A stretch of DNA of 64,000 nucleotides, taken from positions 64,697,273 to 64,761,272 of the forward strand of contig NC_068939.1 of the NCBI RefSeq assembly GCF_016801865.2, written 5' to 3'. Under the pieces are notes generated by a model that worked only from the letters and a program-made list of their open reading frames with translations, did not search any database and was not told where the DNA came from. Below are positions 31,511 to 43,954 of this stretch, piece after piece. The stretch comes from Culex pipiens pallens (lineage: Eukaryota; Arthropoda; Insecta; Diptera; Culicidae). How positions within the stretch are numbered: the first letter of the stretch is position 1; each line of letters opens with the position of its first letter. The translations under genes were made by a program, and so were the position numbers.

Positions 31511-34500
31511 AATACAGTGATTAATTTATCCTTTTAATTTTTTATTTCTGGACCCTGAATTCAGAACCATAATTAAAATTTTTGGAACGTAAATAATTTG
31601 AAGATTAGAGAAGTTATTTTACCACAATTTATGTGGGATGTGTAGATTCACTTAGAAAATGATGCTAATTTACAAATTTTACAGGTAATATTACACATTT
31701 TTCGGACACAAAATCTGTCAATATTGTCAGATGTAATGCGTTTATTAAACCATGCTTTTTTAATGTGTATTTTTTAAGATACTTTTCACCTTAAAAATAA
31801 TAACACATTTTATCAAAACATCCTTACATTCTTTGAAAACTATTCGAAAAACTTAATCATTTTTATTCTTTTTTCCGTTGTTACTATCCGCTTATATATG
31901 AACTATATTTGAACAGTTGATTTATCCAAAGGGCAAGGATGTAATAATCGTAAACAAACCTTTTTCGCGAGAGGAGGCGAAACACGCAATAGAAAATCGC
32001 TCCAGAATTTTTCGGTTTTCAGTTGAAGTTTTTTTGTGTGATTTTCATTGTTAGTTCTCCCGAATAATCCAATTGATGTTTTTTTCTGTTTCATTTTACC
32101 GATCTTTTGTGCGCGAGAGAGAAGAGACATGTTCCCTTCCGATTTTTTTTCTCTTGATGAGCATCAAAAGATTTTCTTTTGATGAAGATTCTTCCATCGC
32201 TGATGGTCGGGGGCAGAGTTTTCGAGCAGATGAATCGAGTAAACCAGTTGGAAAAAAGTTACAAAATTACCTTTGAAATGGATACTACCAATAAATATAT
32301 CAAAGTATGGGAGAACACAACATGTTGTTTTGCAAATGTTGGTAAAAATTCCATTTTTTTATGACTTAATCTTGAGAAAGTTTAGCTTAATAAAAAATCA
32401 ATTTAAACTTAGAAGATCGTAATTTGTCCATTTTAAATAAATCATGGAGTTTTTTTGTTACAAAAACTGCCCTGCATCATTGTTTGCTGTATAAGTGTTT
32501 TTTTGAATTACTATTTTTTAACGTTGATAAAATATTGATGGATTTTTCTTTTTATATTTTAAATAAAATAGTGTGCAGCAAAACCTATTTGTTTATAATC
32601 GATTGTTTTACTATTTTATGATAAAAAACGTTAAAATAAAAAGCTGTGGAAAAAAATTGTACCCTATTTTTTTAAATCCAGAAGAAAATTAAAGTGTTAT
32701 TAAATCTTATTATTTCATTTTGCAAATAAAATTCAACATATGAATTTTCCTAATTTCATAGTTTAGACCAAATTATACAATTTTTGAAATATTGAAATAT
32801 TTTATTGAAAATTTCAGAAAATTTTCGCGTAGGTGTCATTTTATAACATTGAAAATCGGGCCAATAGTTTCCGAGATATGATCAGTTAAAAATTACAGGC
32901 TAATTAGGTGAAACATGGAAAAAATCTTTTTTCATCGATTCGAATTCTTTGCGAGACCGTATCTCACAAACTAATTGCCATATTTTCTCAGCTTCTCAAA
33001 AATATGTTTTCAGGGTTGCTTTTCTAATAGAAGTATTTTTAAAATGCAAAAAAAAAACGAAAATTAATTGAAAATGTATACCTAAAAGTTGCTAAAACAT
33101 GGAAACGGTACATTTTATCAAAAAATGTAAAGTACTTTTCGATTGTAAGTTTGATTTTGCATTAAAAAAACTTACACTTCCAATTTCATTTCGAAAAATT
33201 CATATTTCCTAAATAAGAAAAAAATATTTGTAAATTAAACTTAAAGTGATAACAAGTTAAATGAAAAACCGGAAATTATTTTTTCTATTTTTATTTTTTT
33301 GCATACAACTTAACCGAATTGGTGTCACATTTATAAACCCATTTTGTTTGGAGACTTGTATAGAAAAACTTAGGATGAAAATTACTTCTTCTGACATAGG
33401 GACAAGGACAAAGTTTCATCAAAATAAAATAAAAATACAAAGAAAAGTCGATTTGTGATTTTTAAGAGAACCACTCTAAGTTTAAATATGTTTTCACCTG
33501 TCTGGATCACTTAGTGAGGGCTTTATTGTTGTAATTATACTATTAATTTGTTAAATAGGTAACAATAAATAGGTGTTGTCACTTGAATCAAGACTTGAAC
33601 AGTTTATTGCACACTTCTCATTTTTAAAATTTTAAAAGAAAATTCAAATTGATTTTTGCGTTTACGAGTATGTACCAAATGTCAGCCATTTGGTTATTAA
33701 GTCACTTGCCTTAAGCAAAAGTAGAAATTCCTGGAAATAATGCCTTACATATCCCTTAAAATCCCAATAAAAATTGTTTCCAACCGAAGCAAACAAATTT
33801 TCACCTAAATAATTTTAAATTTGACCACTTTTTAGAACCCTTTGACCCAGTTGAAGGGCCATTTTACTTGGTCGACTCTTACACCTGAAAAGACAGAAAG
33901 GCCTGAACTAACTATTTTGCAAGTATTTTCAAAGCCTTTTCTCAGTGAGGAAGGCCAAACATACTGCGAATCATTAAACGATAAAAATTATATGTGAAAT
34001 TTCGTTAATTAAGCATGCCAGAACATAACTTAAATTGAATTTTCCAAGAGGCGCCAAAACTACTTCAATTTAATTTGAACGCTGTTACAGCATCACGAGA
34101 ACACATTCCAAAGGACATCGCCGGTGCGCCAGTGGGAAAGTTCATTCCGACATGGTGTGCCTTTGTGCCCTGTTTTCGTCCCAATGAAACGGTGTTGAAT
34201 GATGCATTCAGCACAAAATATGAAAGGTTTTGACGGTTTCATCTGGCGCGGGGTGTTTGTGACTTTTCCCCGGCATGTACAGGCGGAAGGCTTTCCATTT
34301 TTTCCCATGGCTTTGTTTTTGCACACCAGTTACGGTTGTATACATATAGGTTGTGGGGGAAAATTTAATGAAATTGCTTTTTTTTCTTCGCTTCTCTGTA
34401 CCAGGACTTTTTATTGTTAGTATTGGGCGTCCATTCCGTTGTTGTGCACCTGCCAAACAACACACACGAATGCAGCACCAGTACGACAGGACTCAATGCA

Positions 34501-35089
34501 CTCGATGTGAATGGAAAAAGCTGGAACGTTCTGTTTTGCTCCTTTGGGGCAGATACAGGAGTTTGGCCATTTGTTCGAAACTGTGTTTAAATTTTTAGTG
34601 GAAGAAATATTTTCAGGTCCATTGAATTTTCGTTTTGTTATTCTGTTGTTTCAGAATCAATCAATTCAATCTTATGAATTTGAAAAATAAAAGTTGAAAT
34701 CAACTCCCTACTCCTTTGTGGGGTGCCTTGACGTGCGGATGAAAATTGTCCCTCCGAAGAACATTGATGAATTATTGATAGGCTTCGTGTCAGCAAAGGC
34801 TGTGTTTTTGTGCTCCTATATAGGCGCAGTGATTAATTTGTTGGCACCATTTTTGGGATCTATTTTTAACCCAGTTGAAGTTTAAATCATTGACGGAAGG
34901 ATTAAGATGGTGGAATTTTAAGAACAAGCTACAACAGAGTTTCGTCAAGAAATGCATATAATCTTAAGGGAAATTGGTAAAAAATAAGGGAGAATTTCAA
35001 CAGAATGAATTATTTCGAATTTAATCACAGCTAAAGAATATGCAGAAAACTGACTAACTTTCAGAGGTTAACATTTTATAGAAAGGAAA
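31511..35089. other. AT-rich intergenic DNA
   Basis: Contains at about 31965-32210 a diverged copy of the repeat at 8754-9030. 34080-34620 is less AT-rich, with overlapping motif-free frames on both strands. I see no gene, RNA or clear element boundary elsewhere. Confidence 0.45.
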
Positions 35090-35404
35090 AAAACGAAACG
35101 AATCACGAACAATTTTTTTTTCTTTTTCTTGTTTTTAACATCAAATTCGAGTTCTCCAACCCTATTTTAGTCAAATTTTAATAGTTGATTGCCTATTAAA
35201 TAATAAAATGCATTTTTTCAATATTTCAACACCGCCATATTGGCCGCCATCTTGGATTTAAAAGTATTAAATCACTTTAACGTAGTTTAGGGGTCATACT
35301 TAAGCTCGACAATAAAAAAATAGGCAACAAAAAAATTTTTTTTCGTGATTCAATTATCCGAAGTGAAATTCTTCCGAGGCCTTCGGATAATCGAGTCTGG
35401 ACTG
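35090..35404. mobile_element. Truncated MITE of the CAGTCCAGACTCG family
   Basis: The right end (GGATAATCGAGTCTGGACTG then TA at 35405-35406) matches 10577 and 13449. The body shares GCCGCCATCTTGGATTT and TAGGGGTCATACTTAAGCTC with the 9.5-9.8 kb element, part of it in opposite order. No clear left TIR. Confidence 0.6.
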
Positions 35405-35418
35405 TACTGTCTATCACA

Positions 35419-35993
35419 CAACCCGACATTTATAAGGTTGATGTCAGTAAACGTTTCAGTTTCGTCAAGGTATGATAGGTTTGGGCTCACTGAACACGCT
35501 CCAATAGTCAGAATTGAATTTTAGTGAATTCCCTGCCAATAAATAAAATTGGAAATTTTGGGTGTCAATGCCATGGAAACATTTTAAGTGACCATGCGCA
35601 CCCACATACACATCTATGGGGTTGTAAAATAAGAGAGTGCGCATGGTTGCTCAAGATGATTCCATACCATTTATAACCGAAATTTACAATTAGGTTTTAC
35701 GCCGTGATGTCATTTGACAGCTCGTGTGCACTGTTTACATGGTCTTCGTCGATTTGCGACGATGTTCCTCGAACAAAATCGACGATCGCATCAAACTGTG
35801 CTTAGTCCATGTAAACAGTGCACTACTTTCTAACCTCCAAAACGAGTCGGCGTAAAACCTAATTTTATTTATTGGCAGAGAATTCAATAAAATTCAATTT
35901 TGTCGAAAGGAGCGTGTTCAGGGTACCTAAAACTATCATACCTTGATGAAACTAAAGCGTTTACAGACACCAACTTCAAAAGTTTCGAGTTGT
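35419..35993. mobile_element. Foldback MITE with a second palindrome nested inside
   Basis: GTAAACGTTTCAGTTTCGTC followed by AAGGTATGATAG at the left is complementary to the right arm (CTATCATACCTTGATGAAAC). A second inverted pair, AATTAGGTTTTACGCCG and CGGCGTAAAACCTAATT, spans 35688-35864 inside it and itself encloses GTGCACTGTTTACATGG and complement. A relative of the left arm is at about 60469-60630. Outer ends are approximate. Confidence 0.6.
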
Positions 35994-36098
35994 CAATTAT
36001 TGGTCACACATTTAAAAGCTCATGAAAAGCTACATTTTGACAATTTTATCACGACAGCCCGACATAAGCGAACATTCTCAACGGCGAAGAGTATACAC

Positions 36099-36820
36099 TA
36101 GAGTGTAACAAAAATGACTTTTTGGCGGGCATTCAAGGGTTTGTTCCGGTGGGCATACTAAGCCCAAATCCAATATATGAGTTTGATTGGACGTAACTGG
36201 AGCTGGCGCTCCGCCCTTCAATTTTAAATGGGATTTAACCCGTAAAAAAGATTTTTTCAAAAATGTCACTTTTTGAGGCATTTTGGCCACTGAAGCGTTT
36301 ATTTTCAACATCATTGGCGTGTAGGCCAGATCCTTGCGCATCTTTTGGTATATAAAACATTGAAATTTGGAGCAATCTGGAACTCGGTACAGGCCTTCAA
36401 AGTTAGGCATTTTTTCGAAAAATCGGTCCCGGCAAAAAAGATATGCGTCGCGCCTCGCGACGCCCTAGACGCCATTTGATTTTGCCGGGGCCGATTTTTC
36501 GAAAAAAATGCCAAACTTTGAAGGCCTGTACCGAGCTCCAGGGTGCTCCAAATTTCAATGTTATATATACCAAAAGATGCGCAAGGATCTCGCCTTCACG
36601 CCAACGATGTTGAAAATAAACGCTTCAGTGGCCAAAATCCCTCAAAAAGTGACATTCTTGAAAAAATCTTTTTTTACGGGTTAAATCCCATTTAAAATTG
36701 AAGGGCGGAGCGCCAGCTCCTGTTACGTCCAATCAAGCTCATATTTTGGATTTGGGCTTAGTATGCCCACCGGAACAAACCCTTGAATGCCCGCCAAAAA
36801 GTCATTTTTGTTACATCCTA
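36099..36820. mobile_element. 722-bp foldback element, copy 1 (8-bp duplication)
   Basis: Two arms of about 340 bp are near-complementary, with ends TAGAGTGTAACAAAAATGAC and complement of TAGGATGTAACAAAAATGAC. The perfect 8-bp duplication GTATACAC flanks it (36091-36098, 36821-36828), hAT-like. The centre is GC-rich (GCGTCGCGCCTCGCGACGCC). Non-coding; a sister copy is at 55361-56080. Confidence 0.9.
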
Positions 36821-36828
36821 GTATACAC

Positions 36829-39307
36829 ACTGAATAAAGAGGCATCATCGATCGAGCAACGCAGCCGCATGGTATTTAAACATAAACAAAAATAAACACA
36901 CCAATTTTTTTGGCACTCAGTTTCGGAGCATGAGACGAAGTGGACCGGCACGCGATTCGCGAAAAAAAAAGTCGGAGGTCCAAAGTACAACTTTGTCAGT
37001 GCAAACACTAAACCCCACCGCACTTAGTGGCCTGGAGTAGTGTGTGTGTCGTGTTGCACTCATACCTGTAAACGATGAACCAACACAAACCAAGCTTGCC
37101 AGCTGTAACTTTTGCTGATAATGAATCCATGTTTGTTTGTATACTGCTACAATAACGCATAGAGTGTAGCATTCTATTTTGGACCTGTTAAGAATTTTTT
37201 ATATAGAACATTCAGATTTTTAAAGCAAACTTTTTACATTCTGGTCAAATAAATAATCTAGGGCGAAAATGGGGCACCCACCGTTTACAAGTTTTCGACC
37301 TATGAAGTCATCACATTTTATAATGACGTTTTTGTGCAGACCTTTTTCGAGACTATTTTTAGAGGGTCCCACTGTCTTCACAAGTACCGAACAGTGCAGT
37401 AATGTCAAGTCATTTCTAAGTGGAGGGACGATGCGGAACCAAAGTTGCAAAATAATGCGAAAATGTGCTGAACTTATTGAAGCACTTTCGCCAGTGTGTC
37501 AGCCAGCCAGACCAGACCAGCGTTCGTCCTTGAGCAGAGGCGTACTAATGTTGACTGGTTCTCAACGCGCGATGGATGGCCATGCAACGGCCGCGGTGCG
37601 ACTCGGGGAGAATCCGTCACTCAATGTGCAGCTGATTACTGTTTGGTGATTTCCGGACGTTGGGCTAGGATAGGAATGTTCAGTTCAAAATTTTTTTGAA
37701 ATAAAAATAGTATTTTATGGCACAAGTTGAAGAAAGGAGAATTTTTTAGTACGAGTCGTACATTTATCCAACGAGATTTACCGAGTTGGATAAAAACGAC
37801 GAGTGCTGAACAAATCATGATTTTTAACGAGTTACATAAACGGATATTTTAACCCTCTACTGCTCATTTTTGTTTCGAAATTTTTATTTTTCCCGTGTTC
37901 AGGAGGACATTTTGGGCAACTTTTGTTCTACGAAAAACTTTATTTACGTTGTTGCCTTATCACTTATCTTGTTTAGTTTAACTTTGTTTTTGGTAGTATT
38001 ATTACATTTTGCCTTTCTATTTTTTTCATGTTTTACAGTCACTTTTTATTTTTTTGCCTGATTTTCACATTTTCTGTTCTAGAATGGCACCATCATTATT
38101 CAAATTGTTAAAAAAATGTGTAGAGGCATAGTCTGGGACACTACAACAATTACTGCATACTTCTTTAACCTAAAATATAGGAAATGTTAGTAAAAAACAC
38201 AGTCAAATTTGTTTCCTGAAAAATTAAATTTTCAAAAATATTGGCAAAGTCACATAAAACACGTCAAGTTTCCAACCCTCAATATTTTTTTAAATTTAAA
38301 GAGATCTTCTTTCCAATGCTTTTGAAAGATCAAAAATTGGTTAAAAATTGATTTTCTTTTTTTTTGGGTAGAGAAAAGCGTGACTGGTAAAGTAGGTAGT
38401 TTCAAGATAGAATTACAAAAAAAAGTTTAAACACATAAACTTAAAAAAATAGCAACGGCCTTAGTTCCACGTTTTTTTATCTGTAGTCTCAAAAATACAA
38501 GTTTTGGGAAAATGTAAAAGTACCTTTTCAGATTAAAAACGCAAAAACAAACGTTTTACAATGTACTTAAAATAGTTAAAAATCGATTGACCAAGGTTTT
38601 CTATGAACATTTATAAGTTTTATTGCACTCAGATTTTTGAAAATATTTTTTTTTTACTTTTTATAATGATAGAAAAGTATATTGGTTTAGAAAATTCCAT
38701 ATTGCGCTGAACTGATAAGCCAAAATATTTCGAATTGTTTTCTGTAAGACAGAGATTTTTCAAAATTTAGATTTATCAAATTGGAATAGAATAAAGATCT
38801 TATGGATATTGTAGTTTTAAAAAAAACCTTATTTTTAATTTAAAATAATGTTGATTTATGATAATACTCGGAAGTTTTAAATAAACTTCAATATAAAAAA
38901 AAAATCCTGTATTTAAAGTGACTTTAAATATTCATTTGAAATTTGGAACATTTCCTAATGTAGAAAGGATCTTTAAAAGTATCTACAAGACAATGTTTCC
39001 ATACCAGTAAAATATATTATTTTAATATATTGCAGCAAATTGTTTTGCTTGCATTTTTTTTCTGTAGAGATTAAAAAACTCAAATTTAGCATTTTTAAAG
39101 GAGATTTAACTTCGTTTTAAACAACATTTTGATCTTATACTTTGAGAAAATCAAAATAATTATAAAATTTCAATTTTATTTTAGTTTTAAAACTGATTTA
39201 AAAAGTGTTTCCCCAATATTTTCATCTAAAATATATATATTAATGTATTGTTTTTAATTATTATAAGATTGTGTCATGTAAAACATATATTAGAATATTA
39301 GAAATAT
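36829..39307. other. AT-rich intergenic DNA
   Basis: 37260-37700 is moderately GC-richer with a 126-codon + frame (37269-37649) lacking any recognisable motif. 37850-39300 is very AT-rich. Nothing else supported. Confidence 0.45.
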
Positions 39308-39315
39308 GCTATATT

Positions 39316-40536
39316 CAGTGTTGCGATCCTCACGCGCTCACGCGCTCGTGAGCGCTCATTTTTCGCTCATTCGTGAGGAGGAGCGCGGCGCGAGCTAGCT
39401 CACGTTTGCCTGCGCTCACGTTTGCTCCGATTTTTTCAGCTCGCGTTTGCCCCACGCTCGCGCTCATTTTTCGCTCACGGAGCGCTCACTTTGGAAGTAT
39501 CACGAATCGTGTTTCGTTTTTGAGAAAGTTTTTGTTTTTCAATCCTAGTTAGATGTTTTGCTTAAGGCGCAGCATGTCAATGGAAACATTACTTAGGAAC
39601 ATTTTTTATATATTAATTGGAATAACTTATTTTCATCAACTATGTTTTTGAATAATAAATTGGATTCGCAAGGGTCAATTCATATTGGAGACCTACATTG
39701 AGAGTTGAAAATATAAATATTTTCTAATTATTCGGCCATATCTTAATAATAGTTAAGGTAAGCAGAGACAATTGCTGGGGGAAGGGTATGAGCGCGTTGA
39801 CGAAAATGACTGAAAACCTTAGATAAACTTACAAAACAATGAATTAATTCAAGAAGATTTATGCTGTGGTAAGTTCGATTCAATGTTATGTGCTTGGTTG
39901 ATTAAAATATAACATTGAACTGTTTTATGTTCCTAAACAGTTTGTTGACTACTTTTCCAGCGTGCGGGTTAGAAGCAACCATTAAAAAAAGTAATTCCGT
40001 TTAATAAATCGTTCAGTGCTTGGAAAAGGCTGATCATTTTTATAAAGTTAATCATTCTCTTTCTCCAGTCCAGATTCTAAAAACTTAAAATAAACATAAT
40101 TTGTCAATTAATTCATTTTTTTGTACATATCAGTGCATCTCTTCACGTCAATTAATTTTTACATTAAGAATGAGTTAGCTCTTTGTTAGCTCACTAAAGA
40201 GTGAATCATTCTGCTCCTTGGCTTATTCTGAATTTAAAATAGAACGTATATTTCGGTCCGCCGACTAAATCCATAACATTGCTTACTTTTGTTTGTTTGA
40301 CCACTTTTTTGTTTGTTTTTGCTGCCTGTGCTGAGATAGTTCTAGAAACTTCAACAGGGAAAAACAAACAGGCAGATGCTTCAACAGGGAAAAACAACTA
40401 CCTACTTTGGCTCACCAGCTCACGTGAGCGCAAAACGCTCCGGTGAGCGTGAGCGAGCACGAGCTACCTGATAAAAACTCACGCTCCAACTGGAGCGAGC
40501 ACGCATTCCGTGAGCGCTCGCTAATTCGCAACCTTG
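39316..40536. mobile_element. 1.2-kb non-autonomous hAT element
   Basis: TIRs CAGTGTTGCGA and (complement) CAAGGTTGCGA, with a perfect 8-bp duplication GCTATATT (39308-39315, 40537-40544), define a hAT element. Both subterminal regions are packed with GTGAGCG/CGCTCAC words, as expected for hAT transposase sites. The middle (about 39765-40215) is a diverged relative of the 946-bp GGCAGAATGG MITE. No transposase frame. Confidence 0.88.
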
Positions 40537-40544
40537 GCTATATT

Positions 40545-40813
40545 AGTTGTAATTCATGGTATTTTTCGAACACTTTATTTGTTTAAAAACGATCGTTTTC
40601 ATAGCTTTGTATATTGTTTATGCTTGTTATAAACTTTTACCTATTTAAAAAAAATGAAACTATTATTGATGATTTGAACTACCCTACACAGTAGGTATTT
40701 GAATAACTCACCAACACTCTACACTATACCAACACAAACGCCACCGGCCTCGTCCATATGATGTGTGCCGGTTGGCGGTGAATTTCGACTTTGGCTATAG
40801 CGAGTGAGCTCGT
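40545..40813. other. Upstream DNA of the hydrolase locus
   Basis: AT-rich, becoming GC-richer after 40730. No gene seen. Confidence 0.4.
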
Positions 40814-41003
40814 TCAGTCTGATTCATGCGATCGCCCAACGCTGCCGTCGGTTGAGGCCCCTGCCGCGATACAAAATATTTTATTAGACTCATCGATTCG
40901 GAAGAACCCAACGCAGAGTGATTCACCTGTGCGAAAAGAATGGTTGAATTTCCTGTACCTTATCTAAGTTGTGTTGTTAATTGTGTTTTAAATAGTTTTA
41001 AAA
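40814..41003 (+). promoter_or_regulatory. Candidate promoter and first non-coding exon of the hydrolase gene
   Basis: An initiator-like TCAGT (40814-40818) lies in a GC-richer island; a consensus donor GTGAGT follows at 41004. The nearest suitable acceptor before the coding start is TTTCAG at 46207-46212. The link is inferred from position and splice signals only. Confidence 0.35.
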
Positions 41004-42193
41004 GTGAGTATGAATTCCAACTGTTATCAATTGAAATGTGATAACCTGAACCTTGAATAAAATACAGCAAATAGTGAAACCAGACCACAATATGAAAAGA
41101 AGAAAAAAAGTGTTTCTAACAGCATCACAAAGTGAAAACATTCTCGAATGAATTGAGTAATACCATCCGCAACCGTGGAAAAAAAACGCGCGCAGAAAGA
41201 CAATTGGCCTCAATTCAGCATCACGTGCGTGCCAGAAGTGTTCTAATCTCGGCTAGAAAATGTCGCGTTTTTTAAGTGTACAGCTTATCATGCTACCAAT
41301 GGAGGCACACGCAGAAGGAAGAACTGATTGGTGACGAATGTATGACATCGTGATTAACAGCATTAGTGTGGCTATAATTATTAGGAGTTTTTTGGCGTGA
41401 AGATTGTCCTTAGATAGTTTGTTTCTGCTAATTAATACCGACATGCAGTTTTTTGCGAGAGGAAAAGGTCAGGCAGTAAAATATCGTTGAAGCTGTTACT
41501 TTTTTTTGCGAAACTTCTGGAATAACTACGGGGAGTTTTGAATGTGGAATTCCTGAGTGCATTTTTTGCTTGGAAAATTACATTGTGAAACACAAGGATA
41601 TGAAATCTTTTTGCAGGTTTATCTTATGTGTTTTTAAACAAGATTTTTAAACATATCTTTGCTCAATTTATCAAATGTTATTCCTATACAAAGTGAATTT
41701 ACTAAGTTGCCTGCAGCTAATTTTCTACTAACAAAACATGTTTGATAATATAAACAGCTAATATTGAATTTTCGACGTATCGAAGCTTTTTTAATACGAA
41801 CAAGGGACATATTCCCAATATTGGAGTTTTTTTTTAATAAATGATTTTTATTTTTTAATGACAAAATTTCTCATTTATAATATTTCGACGTGAGTGTGCT
41901 ATCTTATAGCACGCCGTTTTTTGGGATTCCGAGAAAAACGCGTTTCAAATTTTGACCTTGAATAAACAAAAACTAGAGCACGAAATATAAACAATAACAA
42001 TTCTGTACATTGTCTCGAAGTTTGGTGGAATTTGGTTGCCGAAGTCCCGAGATATAATTATAAATGTTTACGGTAGTCGGGCATGTGCGTGTGTCAAACG
42101 CGTTCTGACCTGAAAACCCTTTGGCCAGTTGTCACACTTACAGCTATTTTCAGGGTGTGTTTGCACGACCAAACCAATCTTTTTTCATATGAA
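41004..42193. other. AT-rich DNA, presumed intron of the hydrolase gene
   Basis: No coding frame recognised. TGTGCTATCTTATAGCACGCC near 41897 is a short palindrome related in wording to the MITE at 42619. Confidence 0.4.
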
Positions 42194-43486
42194 CACGGAT
42201 AGAAACTCTGTACCCGAGCAGACGGTAATAACTTGGGAATAACATTTTTTGATTTTTGAAAATACTAGGCCAATAACATTTTCTGTTATTCATAACAAGA
42301 TTTGTTATTCGCCGTTATGAATTTTTTGTTATTGGATTGTTATGTGATAATAGACTAATAACATTTTTAGTTATTCTTCGAACTAATCTTCGTTATTATT
42401 TTTCTTTATTTCAACAACTAATCCGATCATCCCAATAACAGTTGGAGTTGTTCTTCCATAACAAAAAATGTTATTCCCAAGTTGTTTTGGCTTTCAATCA
42501 ATATCAGACCAATAACAAATTTTGTTATGATAACATAAACTGTTATTAAATCCTTATGCAAAAATGGATTTTTCAAGAAAATTCCATAACACTTTCTGCT
42601 ATTTTAACAGTATTTCGTCAGCTGTGTGCTATCTTGTGACAACGACCATTAAGTACTTTTCGAGAAAATCGATTTTTAAAGTTTGATGATGAATATTTTC
42701 AAAACTATGAATGGCAGAGCCAAACTTTTGAAGCAATCGGTTCGTATACTATCGCTTAACAAACGCTCCAAGTTTCAACTAATTTGGTTACACCAGTTAA
42801 AAGATACAGTAAATTATGTAAACAAAAATCTGAAAAGCACGTGTCACAAGTGTGTTTCGAAAGTAAAATTGTACTACGTGTCACAAGTGTGCACAAAATT
42901 TCCATACAAACTAAAATAGACTAAAATCAATAGTTTAACCGACTTAATCAGTATATTTTCAAAAACAAAAGATTGCATTGCCTTCAGAAAATGTGTATCA
43001 ACATAAATTTGTAAAAAACAAGAAAGTTTTTCCACATTTTCCAACAACATGTATGACGTGTCACAAGTGTGCACGATCATTTTGATGATAAATTGGCCTA
43101 TGTCACAAGTGTGTATTGCGATATCCGGGAAACGGAAGCGAGTTTCCAAAATCGGGTTAAAGCATCTTGTAGTGTTTGTTAAGTATAGCAAAACGTCATC
43201 ATTAACTCGTTTTCGACCAAAATGGTCTATGTCACAAGATAGCACACAGCTGACGATTTGTTATTGAAATGGCATGAATTTTGTTATTACCGTCTGCCCA
43301 AGTAAGCTTATCCGGTAACACTATGTTGTCGAATTTGTAAACATTGAAATGTTTCCTTAAACGTCAACATTTTTGTTGATTTCACTGTAAATGTTTTCAA
43401 AATCGACAACATTTTTGTTCAAAATCGAATGTTTACAAATTCGCAACATAGAGTTACCGAATTAGCTTATAGGATTTCTATCCGTG
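42194..43486. mobile_element. Nested MITE cluster
   Basis: Outermost inverted ends are CACGGATAGAAA (42194) and TTTCTATCCGTG (43475-43486). Inside, GCAGACGGTAATAAC (from 42218) pairs with its complement ending 43297, with TAATAACATTTT-type words repeated near it. Inside that is the 42619-43252 element. A separate palindrome (AAGCTTATCCGGTAACACTA and partner) spans about 43303-43470. Target duplications are not clear, so the order is inferred from enclosure. Confidence 0.6.
42619..43252. mobile_element. MITE with TIR CAGCTGTGTGCTATCTTGTG and TGTCACAAG words
   Basis: Perfect 22-bp inverted ends. The terminal word (TGTCACAAG) recurs internally as GTGTCACAAGTGTG at about 42840, 42878, 43057 and 43100. 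Non-coding. Confidence 0.75.
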
Positions 43487-43954
43487 AAGAGTGACAACAC
43501 GAGTTTTTTTTTAAATTTTTGTTTAATATCTCAGGGTTGAAATCACATTTTGGGGTTCTGTGAAGGTGAGGCATAGATAGCTGCACAATATGGCAAAAAA
43601 AAAAAATGCAACTAGATAGCACGATCATGACGATTTGTTGACAGTTTTTAATCGTTCCAGATACCAAGAAAACAAACCCAGTAAAAACTCAGTGATTTTT
43701 ATTAGTAACAGACCAACTCTGGAGGAGTGCTCTTAATTAGAAACAAAAGTCAGGATCTACGGTTCAAAATATGTATTCCTGAAGAAACTCGGTTTCAGCA
43801 TAAAAATAACTCAACTTTAGTAGAAGTTCAGGAAATTTTCAAACGAATATGTACGCAAATGTTCTCAAGTTTCATAATGCGCTTAAAAGCATGTTATTGG
43901 ATTATTATTAATTTTTAAGTCGTTTCATCATCTTGTTCCAGAGGTTTATAGTTA

